Assembly (NCBI GenBank): GCA_950295325.1
Contig: OX485809.1
Coordinates: forward strand, 17,360,001-17,424,000
Length of the DNA stretch: 64,000 bases
Direction of reading: 5' to 3'
Origin: Polytrichum commune
Taxonomy: Eukaryota > Streptophyta > Polytrichopsida > Polytrichales > Polytrichaceae
Below the pieces are notes generated by a model. The model did no database searches. It worked only from the letters and a program-made list of their open reading frames with translations, and was not told the DNA's origin. Below, piece after piece: positions 36,605 to 47,300 of the stretch (positions are counted from its first letter, which is position 1; every line of letters begins with the position of its first letter). The position numbers were made by a program, and so were the translations under genes.

Positions 36605-37329
36605 TTAGCCAAGTCATCCAGATATAGTTTGTTGGAAGAGATTTTTTAGTGTTTAGGGTTAAGGCAATTTAATTGGGATTTAGGGACATTAAATTACAAT
36701 TCTAAGGCAAACTACCCTTATTGAGTTACTTTTCTTAGTAGGAGACCTACATTTGAGTGGTATTTGATTAGGTATTGCCACCAAGAATGGATACCAAAAA
36801 GAAATGTGTCAAAAACAATTTGAACTATGTGTTCAGAAATATGATAATCATTGTAAGCTCAATAATCAACATAATTGGGAAAACCTATATGAAAATTTGA
36901 CGAGCACGAGAATCTTCATCTTGATGAATCAATAAGATATCCATATGAGCATCGAGAAGTGTGAGGAAAGTTGCTAAGGCTTTGGTTTGAATTTGCTAAG
37001 TATCTCGTACTATGTAATGGCGTGTTTCATACCATAGGAGAAAGGGGCTAGTCGGAAAAAGTAACCGTTTAAGGTTGTCTAGATTAGATTAGGTGACTCC
37101 TTGATAGAATGATATTATTCCATCCAACACATCCAATCATCCACTCATCTGTTCATCCATGCATCCATCCACAATCATCTGCCTTTCCCGCCATCTTAAT
37201 TCTTCTCGGCGTGCAAATTTGGTGCACAGTTGACGAATCTGGGTCTCTCAGAATAAAGTCCTGATTCGCTGCAGGCAGAATCGAGTGTGAGTTAGGCTTC
37301 TCAATTCAATCCAGTCTTTCACGGTGTTT

Positions 37330-37763
37330 TCTTGCGAGTCGTGACCACGATTTAAGGTTGAGAGTCGCCTCTTGATTATATATCGTTCTCACAGCGGTCC
37401 AGCGTGTGCTTGAAGAAATTGGGTCGAAGAAATCCAGTTTAGGTTTCTCTTCTCTCTTAGGGAATTGACGTAAGGGCATATCATTTCCATTCTTCTGCTC
37501 ATGGTTTAAGAGATACAAGGAATCACCGAAGCATTTCAATGATTAAGCGGTTGATATTAGAGAAGTAAGGTTAGCGACCACGTTGGCTCAAATTTCTCCC
37601 CGATATACAGCTCGCGACCGCGATTTACTGGTGAGAGTTGCCTCTCGATTGTATTTTTCTCTCGCAGTGGTCCAGCGTATGCTTCAAGAAATTGGGAAGA
37701 AGAAATCGAGATTAGGGTTCCCTTCTCTCTTAGGGAATTGAAATAAGGGCATGTCAATTTGAT
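37330..37763 (+). repeat. Direct duplication (274-bp period) before the SNM1-like gene
   Basis: Two ~155 bp copies (about 37330-37490 and 37606-37763) share CGATTTA-GGT-GAGAGT, GTCCAGCGT-TGCTT-AAGAAATTGGG and CTTCTCTCTTAGGGAATTGA. Spacing measured on the last block is 274 bp. The second copy ends about 90 bp before the start codon, so this is a promoter or leader duplication. Confidence 0.8.
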
Positions 37764-37854
37764 GGCATGGACCACGTGTGGTAACAGGCCTTTGTTTCTG
37801 TTGCAGGCTCAAGCCATGTAAAAACTGCGGGGATGACATTACAAGAGCATCCAG

Positions 37855-40609
37855 ATGGGGGTGGAAATGAAGAACATGTATCCTTTTTCGGTAGACACTT
37901 GGAGCGAATTCTCGAAGAGGAAACCTGTGCATTTTCTCACCCATGCTCACCGGGATCACACTACTGGCATCGATGCCCATGGCTCCTCTCCAATTTACTG
38001 CTCCCTTATCACGCAGAAGATTGTCTTGCGCCGGCATCGTAAGGTATTTTCTCCCTTTATCTTTGTACAATTGAAAAAAATATCAGCACTCAGCACTATG
38101 TAATGAGAGAATGGAAGAGTGGATGTGTGTACTGACGATGTCTTGTTAACTGGTTGCAGCTGAGCGAAAGCATGTTCAGAATCTTGGAGATTGCTGAGCC
38201 AAAGCTCATAGCGGACGACGAGGATTCTTTCACAGTGACAGCGTTTGATGCCAATCATTGCCCTGGTACATGTTTTAATCTACTCTTTGTTGTGGCTGTG
38301 TGATACTGATGGACTGATCAGCTATAGGCTCAAAAAAAAATTCTCACTTTCCTACTGGATGTCTTCCTCAGGTGCAATTATGCTCTTATTTGAAGGTAGC
38401 TTTGGAAAGGTGTTGCACACAGGTGACTGCCGACTCACGATCGACTGCCTGAACAAGCTGCCACCTCAATACATCGGCAGAAGTGCTGGATTGGATTGTT
38501 TGTACCTTGATTGCACTTTTGGGAAGGAGGCCATGGTCATGCCTATTAGAGAAGATGCCATCCAACAGGTTATCCGGTGCATCTGGAATCACCCCAAGGA
38601 TGCACCTGTGTACTTAGCATGCGACATTTTAGGACAAGAGAGTTTATTAAATGCCGTTGTAGAGACTTTTGGAATGAAGATTTATGTCGACAAGGACAAG
38701 CTCCCTGAGTATCACGCCGACCTCTCATTAGTGGCTCCAGAGGTTATGGCGAGCAACAAAGAGTCCACAAGGTTCCATGTTAGTATTCTTGACCTCTCAA
38801 AAGAATCCTCCACACTTACTGGTACATTGCTCTTACTAAAATGGTGAATGAAATTGGTCAAATAGTAAAAATGAAGGGTTCTCAAACATGAAGTCATTTG
38901 TTTTACTGACTTTTGCAATTTGAGCACACTTTTCACTTTCCCCCTTTGCTCCATAGTTATCAAGACATTCATTCACGACCATTTTTTCTATACTTTCTGT
39001 CTTTCAATGTTATTCAAATGCATGTAAATGGTTATGTAGATATGTGAAGGATTCCCCAAGCTGTATGATAGGGCAGAGCGTGCCATCAGAGATGCGAAGC
39101 TCATGAGATTTCCAGAACCTCTATTCATACGTCCATCTGCACAATATTACACCTATGAGGAAAGGCAGCAGGGTGCGGGATCAGGGTTGTTGTCAGTCTC
39201 TTCTGCATTGTCCAGGTAGCTACTCTATCTTGACTTTGTGCCATTTTGGTTGATGCTAGTTTTTTTTTGTTAAGATTGTGCTGGTTCATGAATCATCCGC
39301 CCTTCACGTAGGTTTTGAAGTGTTGGTTACACTAAATCTTTTGTATTGGACATCCAGTTTTAAAACGAGTTGGTTCTGATAAAAGTGATGTGGCTCATTT
39401 TCAGAAATGTCCCTCAGCGTTACCGCCGTGCAACAACTGCCCCTAGAGAAGCTGAGAAAGACCCAAGTGGAATCTGGCATGTGTGTTTTTCAATGCACTC
39501 GTCACGTGGGGAGCTTGAGAAAGCTCTGAAGATCCTCAACCCTGTAGATGTGATATCTACCACCCCTCACTGTGGCGCAGTGGAACTTTTTGCAAAGAAG
39601 CAGGTAATTAATGCTGGCCGGCTATTTGTTTTTGTCAATAACCTCCAGTTCCAGTTTTTATAGAAGATTTAGAACCAAAGAACATCCAGTTCTGGAGTTT
39701 TGAAAGTTTATAAAAGAAATGAATCTCTGCTCCCTATTATAAAAAATCAAAAATCAAAGAACCGGCAAAGTACCGGTGGTTTTTTAAAAGTTAATTTGAC
39801 TGGATTTTTATTTTCTTAGAACCACAATTATGAGTCGAATCTGGTTATTTGAAATTTTGAGAACCACGGTTATGGATTTAAAGAACCATCCTGATAAGGG
39901 GAGGGGGTTTCATGCCAATTCTAATACCTGCACAACATTGCAGGTAACCTCACAGGTGGAGGCTTTGGAGGTTAGTGTTGAACCCAATCCTGTTGTCCCA
40001 AATCTTGTGTGTTCTTCGCCTGAGAAATGTGTTTTAGAGGAGTATGAGGCTAAGAGAGGTAAGAGAGACTACTCATGCAGTCCTGTGAAGAGGAAGAAGA
40101 CTGAGGATTGGATGCATGACTCCCCACAGAGGGTTGTGCCCCTTTTTGGCCATGCCAGGTTTGGGGTACCCCCATCTCCTCCTGTGTCATTTCTCTCTCC
40201 TTGTAGAGTAACTTCAAATGTTTGTATTGAGAAAAAAATTGACTTGAGCTGTCTGCCTTGTCCTCCATCATCCCCATCTCCTTCTATTCTAACAGTAGAG
40301 GTTAAAACTGAGAACAATCCACCTGAGGCCAGTAGTCCGCTTCAGGCTAGCAATCCCTCTAAGGTCAGCAGTCCTCTTAAGGCCATCTATGGACGAGACT
40401 CAACTTCACCTAAAAATATTAGGTCAAGGCGATTATTTCGAAGTGTTGAAAACACTGTCAGAGTAGAAGTAGAAAACACTGTCACAGTAGAAGTAGAGAA
40501 GGTAGGAAAAACCGTCACAGTAGAGAAAGTAGAGCAGACTATTTTTCGTAGGTCTTCTTTCCGGATTCTCCGTTTGGAACCCTTACCCTCTTTGTTAGAT
40601 TTCTTGTGA
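37855..40609 (+). CDS. SNM1/Apollo-like DNA repair metallo-beta-lactamase (beta-CASP)
   Basis: Predicted 5' exonuclease of the SNM1/PSO2 family, acting in interstrand crosslink or end repair. Exons: 37855-38043, 38160-38265, 38372-38778, 39040-39215, 39405-39603 and 39944-40609, in phase, 580 residues. The metal-binding motif is HAHRDH (His30, His32, Asp34, His35); His96 lies in NHCPG and Asp117 in HTGDCR. Beta-CASP elements are LYLDCTFG, STRFH and, near the end of the fold, MHSSRGELEKAL and VISTTP. The LDCTFG block differs from the LDTTY of animal SNM1 proteins and fits a plant subgroup. The C-terminal ~200 residues are unstructured, with a PLFGHARFGVPPSPP motif, Ser-Pro repeats and a Val-Glu-rich tail of repeated TVTVE/VE units. 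ATG 37855 is the first in frame; Met5 or Met8 are alternatives. It ends tail-to-tail with MurG. Confidence 0.9.
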
Positions 40610-41795
40610 AGGGTGCTTATTGTGCATTTTATCAGCCCTCAATGATGAATGTAGGATGTTGAATCCACTTAAATGGATTCAGGTGTAAAATTTTAGGACT
40701 GGTGATTCCGGAAACACCTTGTATTCTATGAAAGCTTTGGTTGTGTGATCTGAAAGCTCATACTTTGCTTCTGTGCAAGTATTGTGCAACATTCTATAAC
40801 ACATAAGGTAAAGATGCCTGGGTTTTGTGGAAATACCCCAAGCATTATTTCTTTGTGCACACTGTACGTCTGTCTCAGCAATAAGGCCTCAGTAAAAGTG
40901 GAGTCACAACCTTTGCCCAATCCAAATGATCTGGATTCTCCCTACATTTCATTGATCATTCATGCTAGGTCCACAGTAGTTAAAAACTGGTGGTTTCATC
41001 AGGTGTTCAGCTCCAACCACAAGGAGCAAAGAAACATTTTTGAAAACTTCAGGCACATATGTTCTCATGGAAAAACCGTTTTTCAAGTCTACAATCAATT
41101 GGCATATAGCATGATATTGGCAAGCCAAGGTCCCATTAATTTATTCTAAACTTCAGAAGCATGAGCTTTTTGGCTTCACAAAAGCGCCCAGTTTGCGAAG
41201 GTAGTGAAACTAGCCAACTTTGCAAACTGAAAGCATTTGAGGTGCTATGCTAAGTTGGGTCATAACTTTTGCTCTTTGCTGGCCAGAGAAGAACTGGCAG
41301 TTAGTGCAGCTACCCTTTCATACTTTTATGAAGCTTCTAGACATGGTCAGCACTACACTTGAGATGCATTATTCACATCCAATCTATCTCATGACTTTGG
41401 TAGACTTTGCAGCTTCATCAATTTCATGAAAACTACAATGTCATTGGTAATTGGGTTATGAAGCCTGCGAATTTGACGGCAACTGGATTGTGGATGGCAC
41501 CAATCGTGTTGCTAGGCCTGATGGTATGCCTGCATTCAGACCAACACCAATCTATGATTAGTACAAGCTTCCATCTGGGGGGTTACCATGGACACACTCA
41601 AGAACCTAGAAGCAGAACATGTTGCACAGAACACATGAATCTGTAGCCTTAGCAGGGCCTGGGAAAGCATCGGATTGGCTTGGAATAATAAAGTCTCAAG
41701 GAGAAGTGCATACCTTCAAAGAAGCTTCTGGTCAGGAATGTAGAGATCGGATTGTGTCTGGAAGGCATGATGATTTTCTTGCAGTGCATACCACC
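40610..41795. other. Convergent intergenic spacer
   Basis: Lies between the stop codons of the SNM1-like gene (+) and MurG (-). It presumably holds both 3' untranslated regions. No further gene seen. Confidence 0.55.
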
Positions 41796-44660
41796 TCAAG
41801 TAACCAAGGACAACACATGTCGAGCAAGGCGCTCCGCTGCATCCGGAGCTGCCAATTTCTGTGCCGCTTTTTGCATCCTCAGTTGGGCTGCTTTATCTCC
41901 TGTGAAATACACATTCAAACACCGGATTTACAACTTTGAGTACAGACCTCCCATTGAAGGAAAGAGTACAGATGCAAGGTCCACATGAACATTCAGAAGC
42001 AGCTCAAAGTTGTGATTTATTCTGGGTGAACTTGAACTGGATAACAAGGGGAGATCCAACTGTGACTCCTTTCATTGCAATGTAACCCAATCATCGCATA
42101 TCCTACTTGAGATGACAATATACCACCATCTATGACAGGTTCACAAGTTTGAAACAAGCAATATACTTGAACAGATACCTATAATCTGTGAAATCGCTCT
42201 CTCAAGGTTCTCGGCATTGAGATTTTTTTCAGGCAAAATTGTCGCAGCACCAGCATCAGACATCGCCCCTGCATTCTTCATTTGATGATCCTCAGCTACT
42301 GTGGTAGCTGGAATCTATGGACAACTCCCAATAATTCATAGACCACAAATAAGTACTGACCCGTGATGCTTTTATGTAACATGAACTCTTCAATCTCAAA
42401 AATGACAAAAGATGTGGCACACAACCAGCAAGAAAGATAAGTTGGCACAGCTGGTATGAAGGACTTTTCCATTATCAAAAACAGCTAGCAGAACTTTTTG
42501 AAAATGTGGATCAGATATAGGAAGAAGCATGGTCGGTTTATAAGAACTTGGATTGCATTTTCCCATCATTCATGGCTGGCTCAGTCCACATTTGCATACC
42601 AGAATGGCAGGCTTGGCGGTGACCAGCAATTCACTACAAGTAATTGCACCTGCCCTTGCCACAACAATGTCTGCTGCGGCATACACCATTTCCATGGCCT
42701 CTATATATCTGCAGCCGTCCGTCCGTCCATGCAATTCACAACCCACTATGTCAGTGCCGTGAAAGCCCTGCACCCGAAACCATAAACCCTAGACTCATAA
42801 TCCTAAACGAGCTCGGGTGCCCTTTATACTGGAGAGGTGAAGAGCTCGAAGATTGAGAGGCTACTCATTGGCGGGGAGCCTCTTATACATGATTGTTCAC
42901 TCTTAAGTGTATTTCACAATTGACCTCTCAACTTGAGAATTTGAACTGGATCACGACTTTTAAATGGTGCCTCGATGATGAATCCCAGGTGGAACGACAT
43001 GACAAGCTCTAAGGTCAAAATGCTAGTATACCACGTGGAGGTCGCTACCTTAAGAATGTTGAGGGTTCGAGCTCTTGTTTTGTGGGCCCCAAGACAATGG
43101 GCTTTCAAGCATTCTGCTTTGTTTAGTACCATTCCCCCTTTATATCTAATTTTGAGCATGGCCGCTTTACACCTGCTCACACTCTTGAGAGCTTCAGCAA
43201 CCCTCAGGCTCTCAATAGGTTGAGCTTTGGATCCAAAGCTTGTCAAATCCAAGCTCAAAAGCCCTGAAAATTGCAAGCTCAAGATCTCCACTTCACACTT
43301 GCTCAAACTATTGAGAGCTCAAGCAATCCTCAAGCTCTCAAATAGGTTGAACTTCAGACGGAAACTTATCAAATTCAAGTATGAAACGCCACACTTTCTC
43401 AAACTAATGGGAGATCAATCCTCAGGGTCCAAGTATGCAACTCCTCGACATTGCGAGTTCCATCTCTCAACTGTACACTTGCTCAAACGATTGAGAGCTT
43501 AGGCAATCCTCTCGAGCTCTTAATAGGTTGAGCTTCGACTGAAACCTTTTCAAATCCAAGCACTCAACTCCTGAAAAAGAAATTGCAAGCTCGAGCTCAA
43601 TCTTATCCAGAATTCCCTAACAAAATCTGCTGAAACCCCCAATGCAATGAAGTGAAACTCACGGTAAGAGAGCCAAGCGCGGGTGACATCTCACACTTGT
43701 CCTGATAGCATGAAAATTCGCAACCCCAGTCTGCCAAATAAAATACCGTTTCGGGTACCGCTCCAACATCTCAATCACCATCCCGGCCACCGCCTGATTA
43801 ATGACACGAGCACCAAGAGAGCCACCAATGACAACAATCACCTCCTTCTCACTCCCGTTCCCATCTACATTCATCATCTCCACATTTTTGAAGAAATTTC
43901 CCAAAGCCAAATCCCGGGAAATGCTCTCCTGCAACACCCGCCGGGTAGGGTTTCCAAAGAACACACACTTCTCTTTAGGAAAGAAAGCTGCCGCAGCCGC
44001 AAACGCAACAAAAACAACCGTAGCAACCCTTCCGAGAATGCGATTGGTGATCCCAGCGTAAGCATTTTGTTCTTGGATTGCCACCGCGGTACCGCTCAAA
44101 GCCGCAACCAAGCACAAGGGGCCGGTTACATAACCCCCGGTGCCTACAACCACGTCAGGTTTGAACTTGCGCAGAATCTTCCAGGAAGCTATCAAGCAGA
44201 GAATCATTTTAATCGGTAGAAGAAGATTGGATGGGTTCCAAAACGGTCTTCGAATCGATGCTGCGGGAATAGGGGAGATTGAGTACCCTGCTGATGGGAC
44301 CACACGCCATTCCATGCGTTCCTTGGTGCCTGCGAAGGCGATCTCCGTTTCAGGGTTTAGGGCTTTGATCTCGTCGGCTATAGCGAGAGCGGGGTACACA
44401 TGGCCTCCGGTTCCTCCTGCGGCGAACAAGATTCGAGGTCCCCCCGAACTTGTCCCATTGCTTGCGCGAGGGCCGAGAAATTGGTGGAGTGTGGTGCGGT
44501 GGTTTTGCTGTGAGATGAGTAGAGTTGGGCGGGGATACTTGACTGAGCCGAAGAATAGGGGGAGAGTATGAGGGGATATTGATAGTGATGATGTTGCCAT
44601 CGTAGGGATCGGAGAGGAGTTTGAGATGGATTGCGATGCTTGAAACTTAGGGAGGTTCAT
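41796..44660 (-). CDS. MurG: MurG-like UDP-GlcNAc transferase, plastid-targeted
   Basis: Transfers GlcNAc from UDP-GlcNAc to lipid I, giving lipid II, the last cytoplasmic-face step of peptidoglycan precursor synthesis; in plants the site is the plastid envelope. Exons: 44660-43663, 42708-42600, 42314-42179 and 41899-41796; phases close exactly, 448 residues (Arabidopsis homologue about 430). Residues 1-70 are Ser/Thr/Pro-rich without acidic residues, typical of a transit peptide. Nucleotide-sugar fold: AAGGTGGHVYPALA (80-93), GTGGYVTGP (173-181), EQNAYAG, GNPTR (236-240), GGSLGAR (279-285), RAGA (351-354) and VAEDHQ (375-380). No frame damage. Intron 1 (about 950 bp) contains tandem repeats. 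The 998 nt first exon is notably richer in GC than the surroundings. Confidence 0.94.
43163..43560 (+). repeat. Tandem repeats in MurG intron 1
   Basis: Three diverged units starting near 43165, 43293 and 43467 with CAC-TGCTCA-AC--TTGAGAGCT, AGCAA(T)CCTC and TC(A)ATAGGTTGA. Spacing is about 130 and 175 bp. Sequences of the same style recur near 45100-45180. Confidence 0.7.
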
Positions 44661-45493
44661 GGATTGGAAGATGTGGATTGAAAAGGTTGAGTTGGATGTG
44701 TAGGAGCTATGGTGGATCCATCAAAGTTCACTTGGTGTTCAAATGGCGTTCACATCTGCGGAGGTGTAGCACCATGGCAGCCACGATTTCGGCTTCTCCC
44801 CAAAAAGGATGTAAGCTCACCTATAAAGTTTCTCTGTGACAATAGAAGAAGAAGAAGAACAGCTCACTTATAAAGACATCAGTATAAGATGACGAAGAAT
44901 GCAAGCCCGCCTGTATATCCTCTGTGATGACAACAGCATAAGAAGCAGAAGGAGGCATTAATTTGTCCATTTGTGTAACAACTGCGGTTGGCTTTCAACA
45001 AATCACTGAATTTCAGAATTTGGATTCTGGAAACCTGAGGCTCCCATCAACTTGCACTAGAGCCCGAGTTGAACCTCTCAACTCGCAAGTTTCCAGAATT
45101 TGATACTTGGATTTGACTAACTTTCATCAAAAGTTCGAAACCTATTGAAAGCTTCACCAATCCTTCAAACGTGAAGATATCAAGTGGGGAAATGGTGTCA
45201 CAATAATGATTCATGACAAGCCGGGGCATGCTTGAAACCCACAAAAGTGAGAGCCCAAACTGTCAACATTCTTTAGGCGAGCAACTTTCATGAGTAAAGA
45301 TTGAGATAGCGATCGAGTGGTTGTCCAAAATGATCGCAAGTTCATCATATGCGTTCCACATATGATGCGTCAGGGCGCCATCTGAGCATCATGAACCCGA
45401 TGAAGACTTCAAAACAAGCTCAAGTGTAAAGTGGGTTCGAGTGAACAAGCTTGCATGAAATGAAGCTTTAAGCTCTCAATCTTGGAGCTCTCT
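44661..45493. promoter_or_regulatory. MurG 5' flank
   Basis: Upstream of the MurG start codon and before the LINE remnant. No defined core promoter element can be named. Short repeats of CACCTATAAAG/CACTTATAAAG occur near 44818-44878, possibly an element fragment. Confidence 0.35.
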
Positions 45494-47300
45494 TTAGGGG
45501 TATGGTGTCCGATGGCCAATGAGGTGGAAAGGGGTTTCTAAAATGCAGGATTGTTCTACTACTTGTTTGGCCAATTTATCAGCTTCATTGTTTCCAACGA
45601 TGTTTGTGTGGGCTTTGACTTTGCAGATGGTGATATTGTGGTGGGAGGTTTTCAGCGTATTCAGTATTCGGGCTATGAGGAGCTTATTTGGGTGGTTATA
45701 TTGGGAGGGTGGTTTCTTATATGGTCGAGGAGAAGATATATGTTGTTGAGGTTGCTTGTGAAGATGAATGTATCCGTTTGGAGTGTTTGGGTGTGTTCCG
45801 CAGAGATCAAGAGTGCATATAATTATGCTTTGAGAATATTGGGGTATCTAGGTAAGCAAGCAACGATATTGACTTGTAGTGGTCCATTAAAAGCTCCAAC
45901 TCCTATGATATTGTCTTTTCCTTCTCCATCCGGTGGACTGAATGAGCCATCCATATAGTAGGATTGGGTGGGTGGGTGGGAAGCGTAGGGGGGGGGGTGA
46001 TGTTACAGTTGGTGGAAGGGGGGGGGTGTTGGCGGTTGGGCAATGCTTTAGGGACTTTGATGTATGTTCTATTTGTATGGGGGGTTGAGTGTGATGGGTC
46101 AGGTAGTGCAAGTGGGGAGGAATGTTGGAGGAAGGTGGGTATATGTGGTGTGTGGGTGTGTGGGTGTGTATTGGAATGGAAGTGAGTATGGGTTCTCTGT
46201 TGTTGTAGTATGCGAAAAGGGGCAATGTTTTGATATATTATAATGTGAAGGGGTGGGATGGTAAGTGCAGGAGTTACATGTGCTTGTTGAAGTGGGTTGG
46301 TTGGATTGTTTGTCCAATTATTGCGTGTGATGGTAATGATTGTAGTGGAGTTGTACTTCGTGTGTGTGGCTAGTCTTGCCCATTTGATAATTTTTGGGAG
46401 TAGGTCTAGGGTTGTTATGTGAGCATATCCACATCCTTTTCATTGAGTTGAGAAGGTTGGGCTTAATGAGCTAGAGGCTACATCTCTTTCATATGGGGAG
46501 TGGTAATGTGATAATTGCATGGGACATGTGAGTGGATTGGAGAAATATGAGTGTGTGATTTGGAAGGATTGTATGAGTTTGTTTAGAATTGATGATGAAA
46601 GTGTGTGGTGGTTATGGATGAGGGGGGTGGTGGGTGGTTCACGTCTTGGAAGTGGTTTGATGTGTAGGTTAATGAGGAGGAGACTTTCCGTGGCAAAGTC
46701 TTGTATAATTGGGGAGAGGGTGTGGTTCTCGATGGATTTATATAGTGAGTATCTTTCCCATAGCCATGTTAATTTTTCAAGTGGTATATTAATTTGGTAG
46801 CTTCCCATGTTGTCGTGTAATTGGGTTGGGGTATGGAGGGTAAGGTGTGGGATGTCAAGGCTAGGGCGAACATTTCGTCTGTTGCGTGATTGTTTGGGTT
46901 TTAGGTTGTTGAGTAATTTAATTTTATGTCTTGTTGTTTTATTTTTTGTGTGAGTTTAGTGATGAGTAGTAGGTTGTGCTCATAGAGGATGGTGTCGGGG
47001 TTTAAGAGTTGTGTTTGTGTGATTCATTCGGAGTGCTTGGTTTGTGGGGTTTGCCAATGGCAATCAAATTTATGTGTATGTTGCTTGTCTCCCCATTTGT
47101 CCTCTTTTTTTGTGGATTTCAAGCTAGCGATGTATGAGATGGGGGTGCCTAGAGGTTGTGTGGTTGCATGGTTGCGTGGTTGCGTGATTGTTCTTTCAAA
47201 TACCAAGTGTATCTTTGTCGAGACAGGGAAATATTGTTGTATTGCAAAGATCTAATGAATTGGTTGGCTCAAAGGAGGTAGGACTCTACAATTATAAATT
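45494..47300 (-). mobile_element. Degraded LINE with RNase H domain
   Basis: On the minus strand near 45950, YYMDGSFSPP starts an RNase H fold. This is followed by KA-stop-LYALL (a premature stop where the catalytic Glu is expected), then TSNLNN. Near 45540-45640 the frame reads KVKAHTNIVGNNEADKLA, the classic C-terminal RNase H signature, ending with TAA at 45494-45496. Several frameshifts separate the blocks. The sense strand is markedly C/A-rich and G-poor out to about 47300, suggesting more of the same element, but no reverse transcriptase motif is readable. Frames on the plus strand here are shadows of this bias. Confidence 0.68.

Noticed and set aside
43683-44571. Long plus-strand frames of 143 and 178 codons
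   Set aside because: They are antisense shadows of the GC-richer first exon of MurG.
45960-46317. G-rich plus-strand frames and GGG runs, considered as a possible gene or quadruplex cluster
   Set aside because: The plus strand here is the antisense of a decayed LINE; the G runs follow from its C-rich sense strand.
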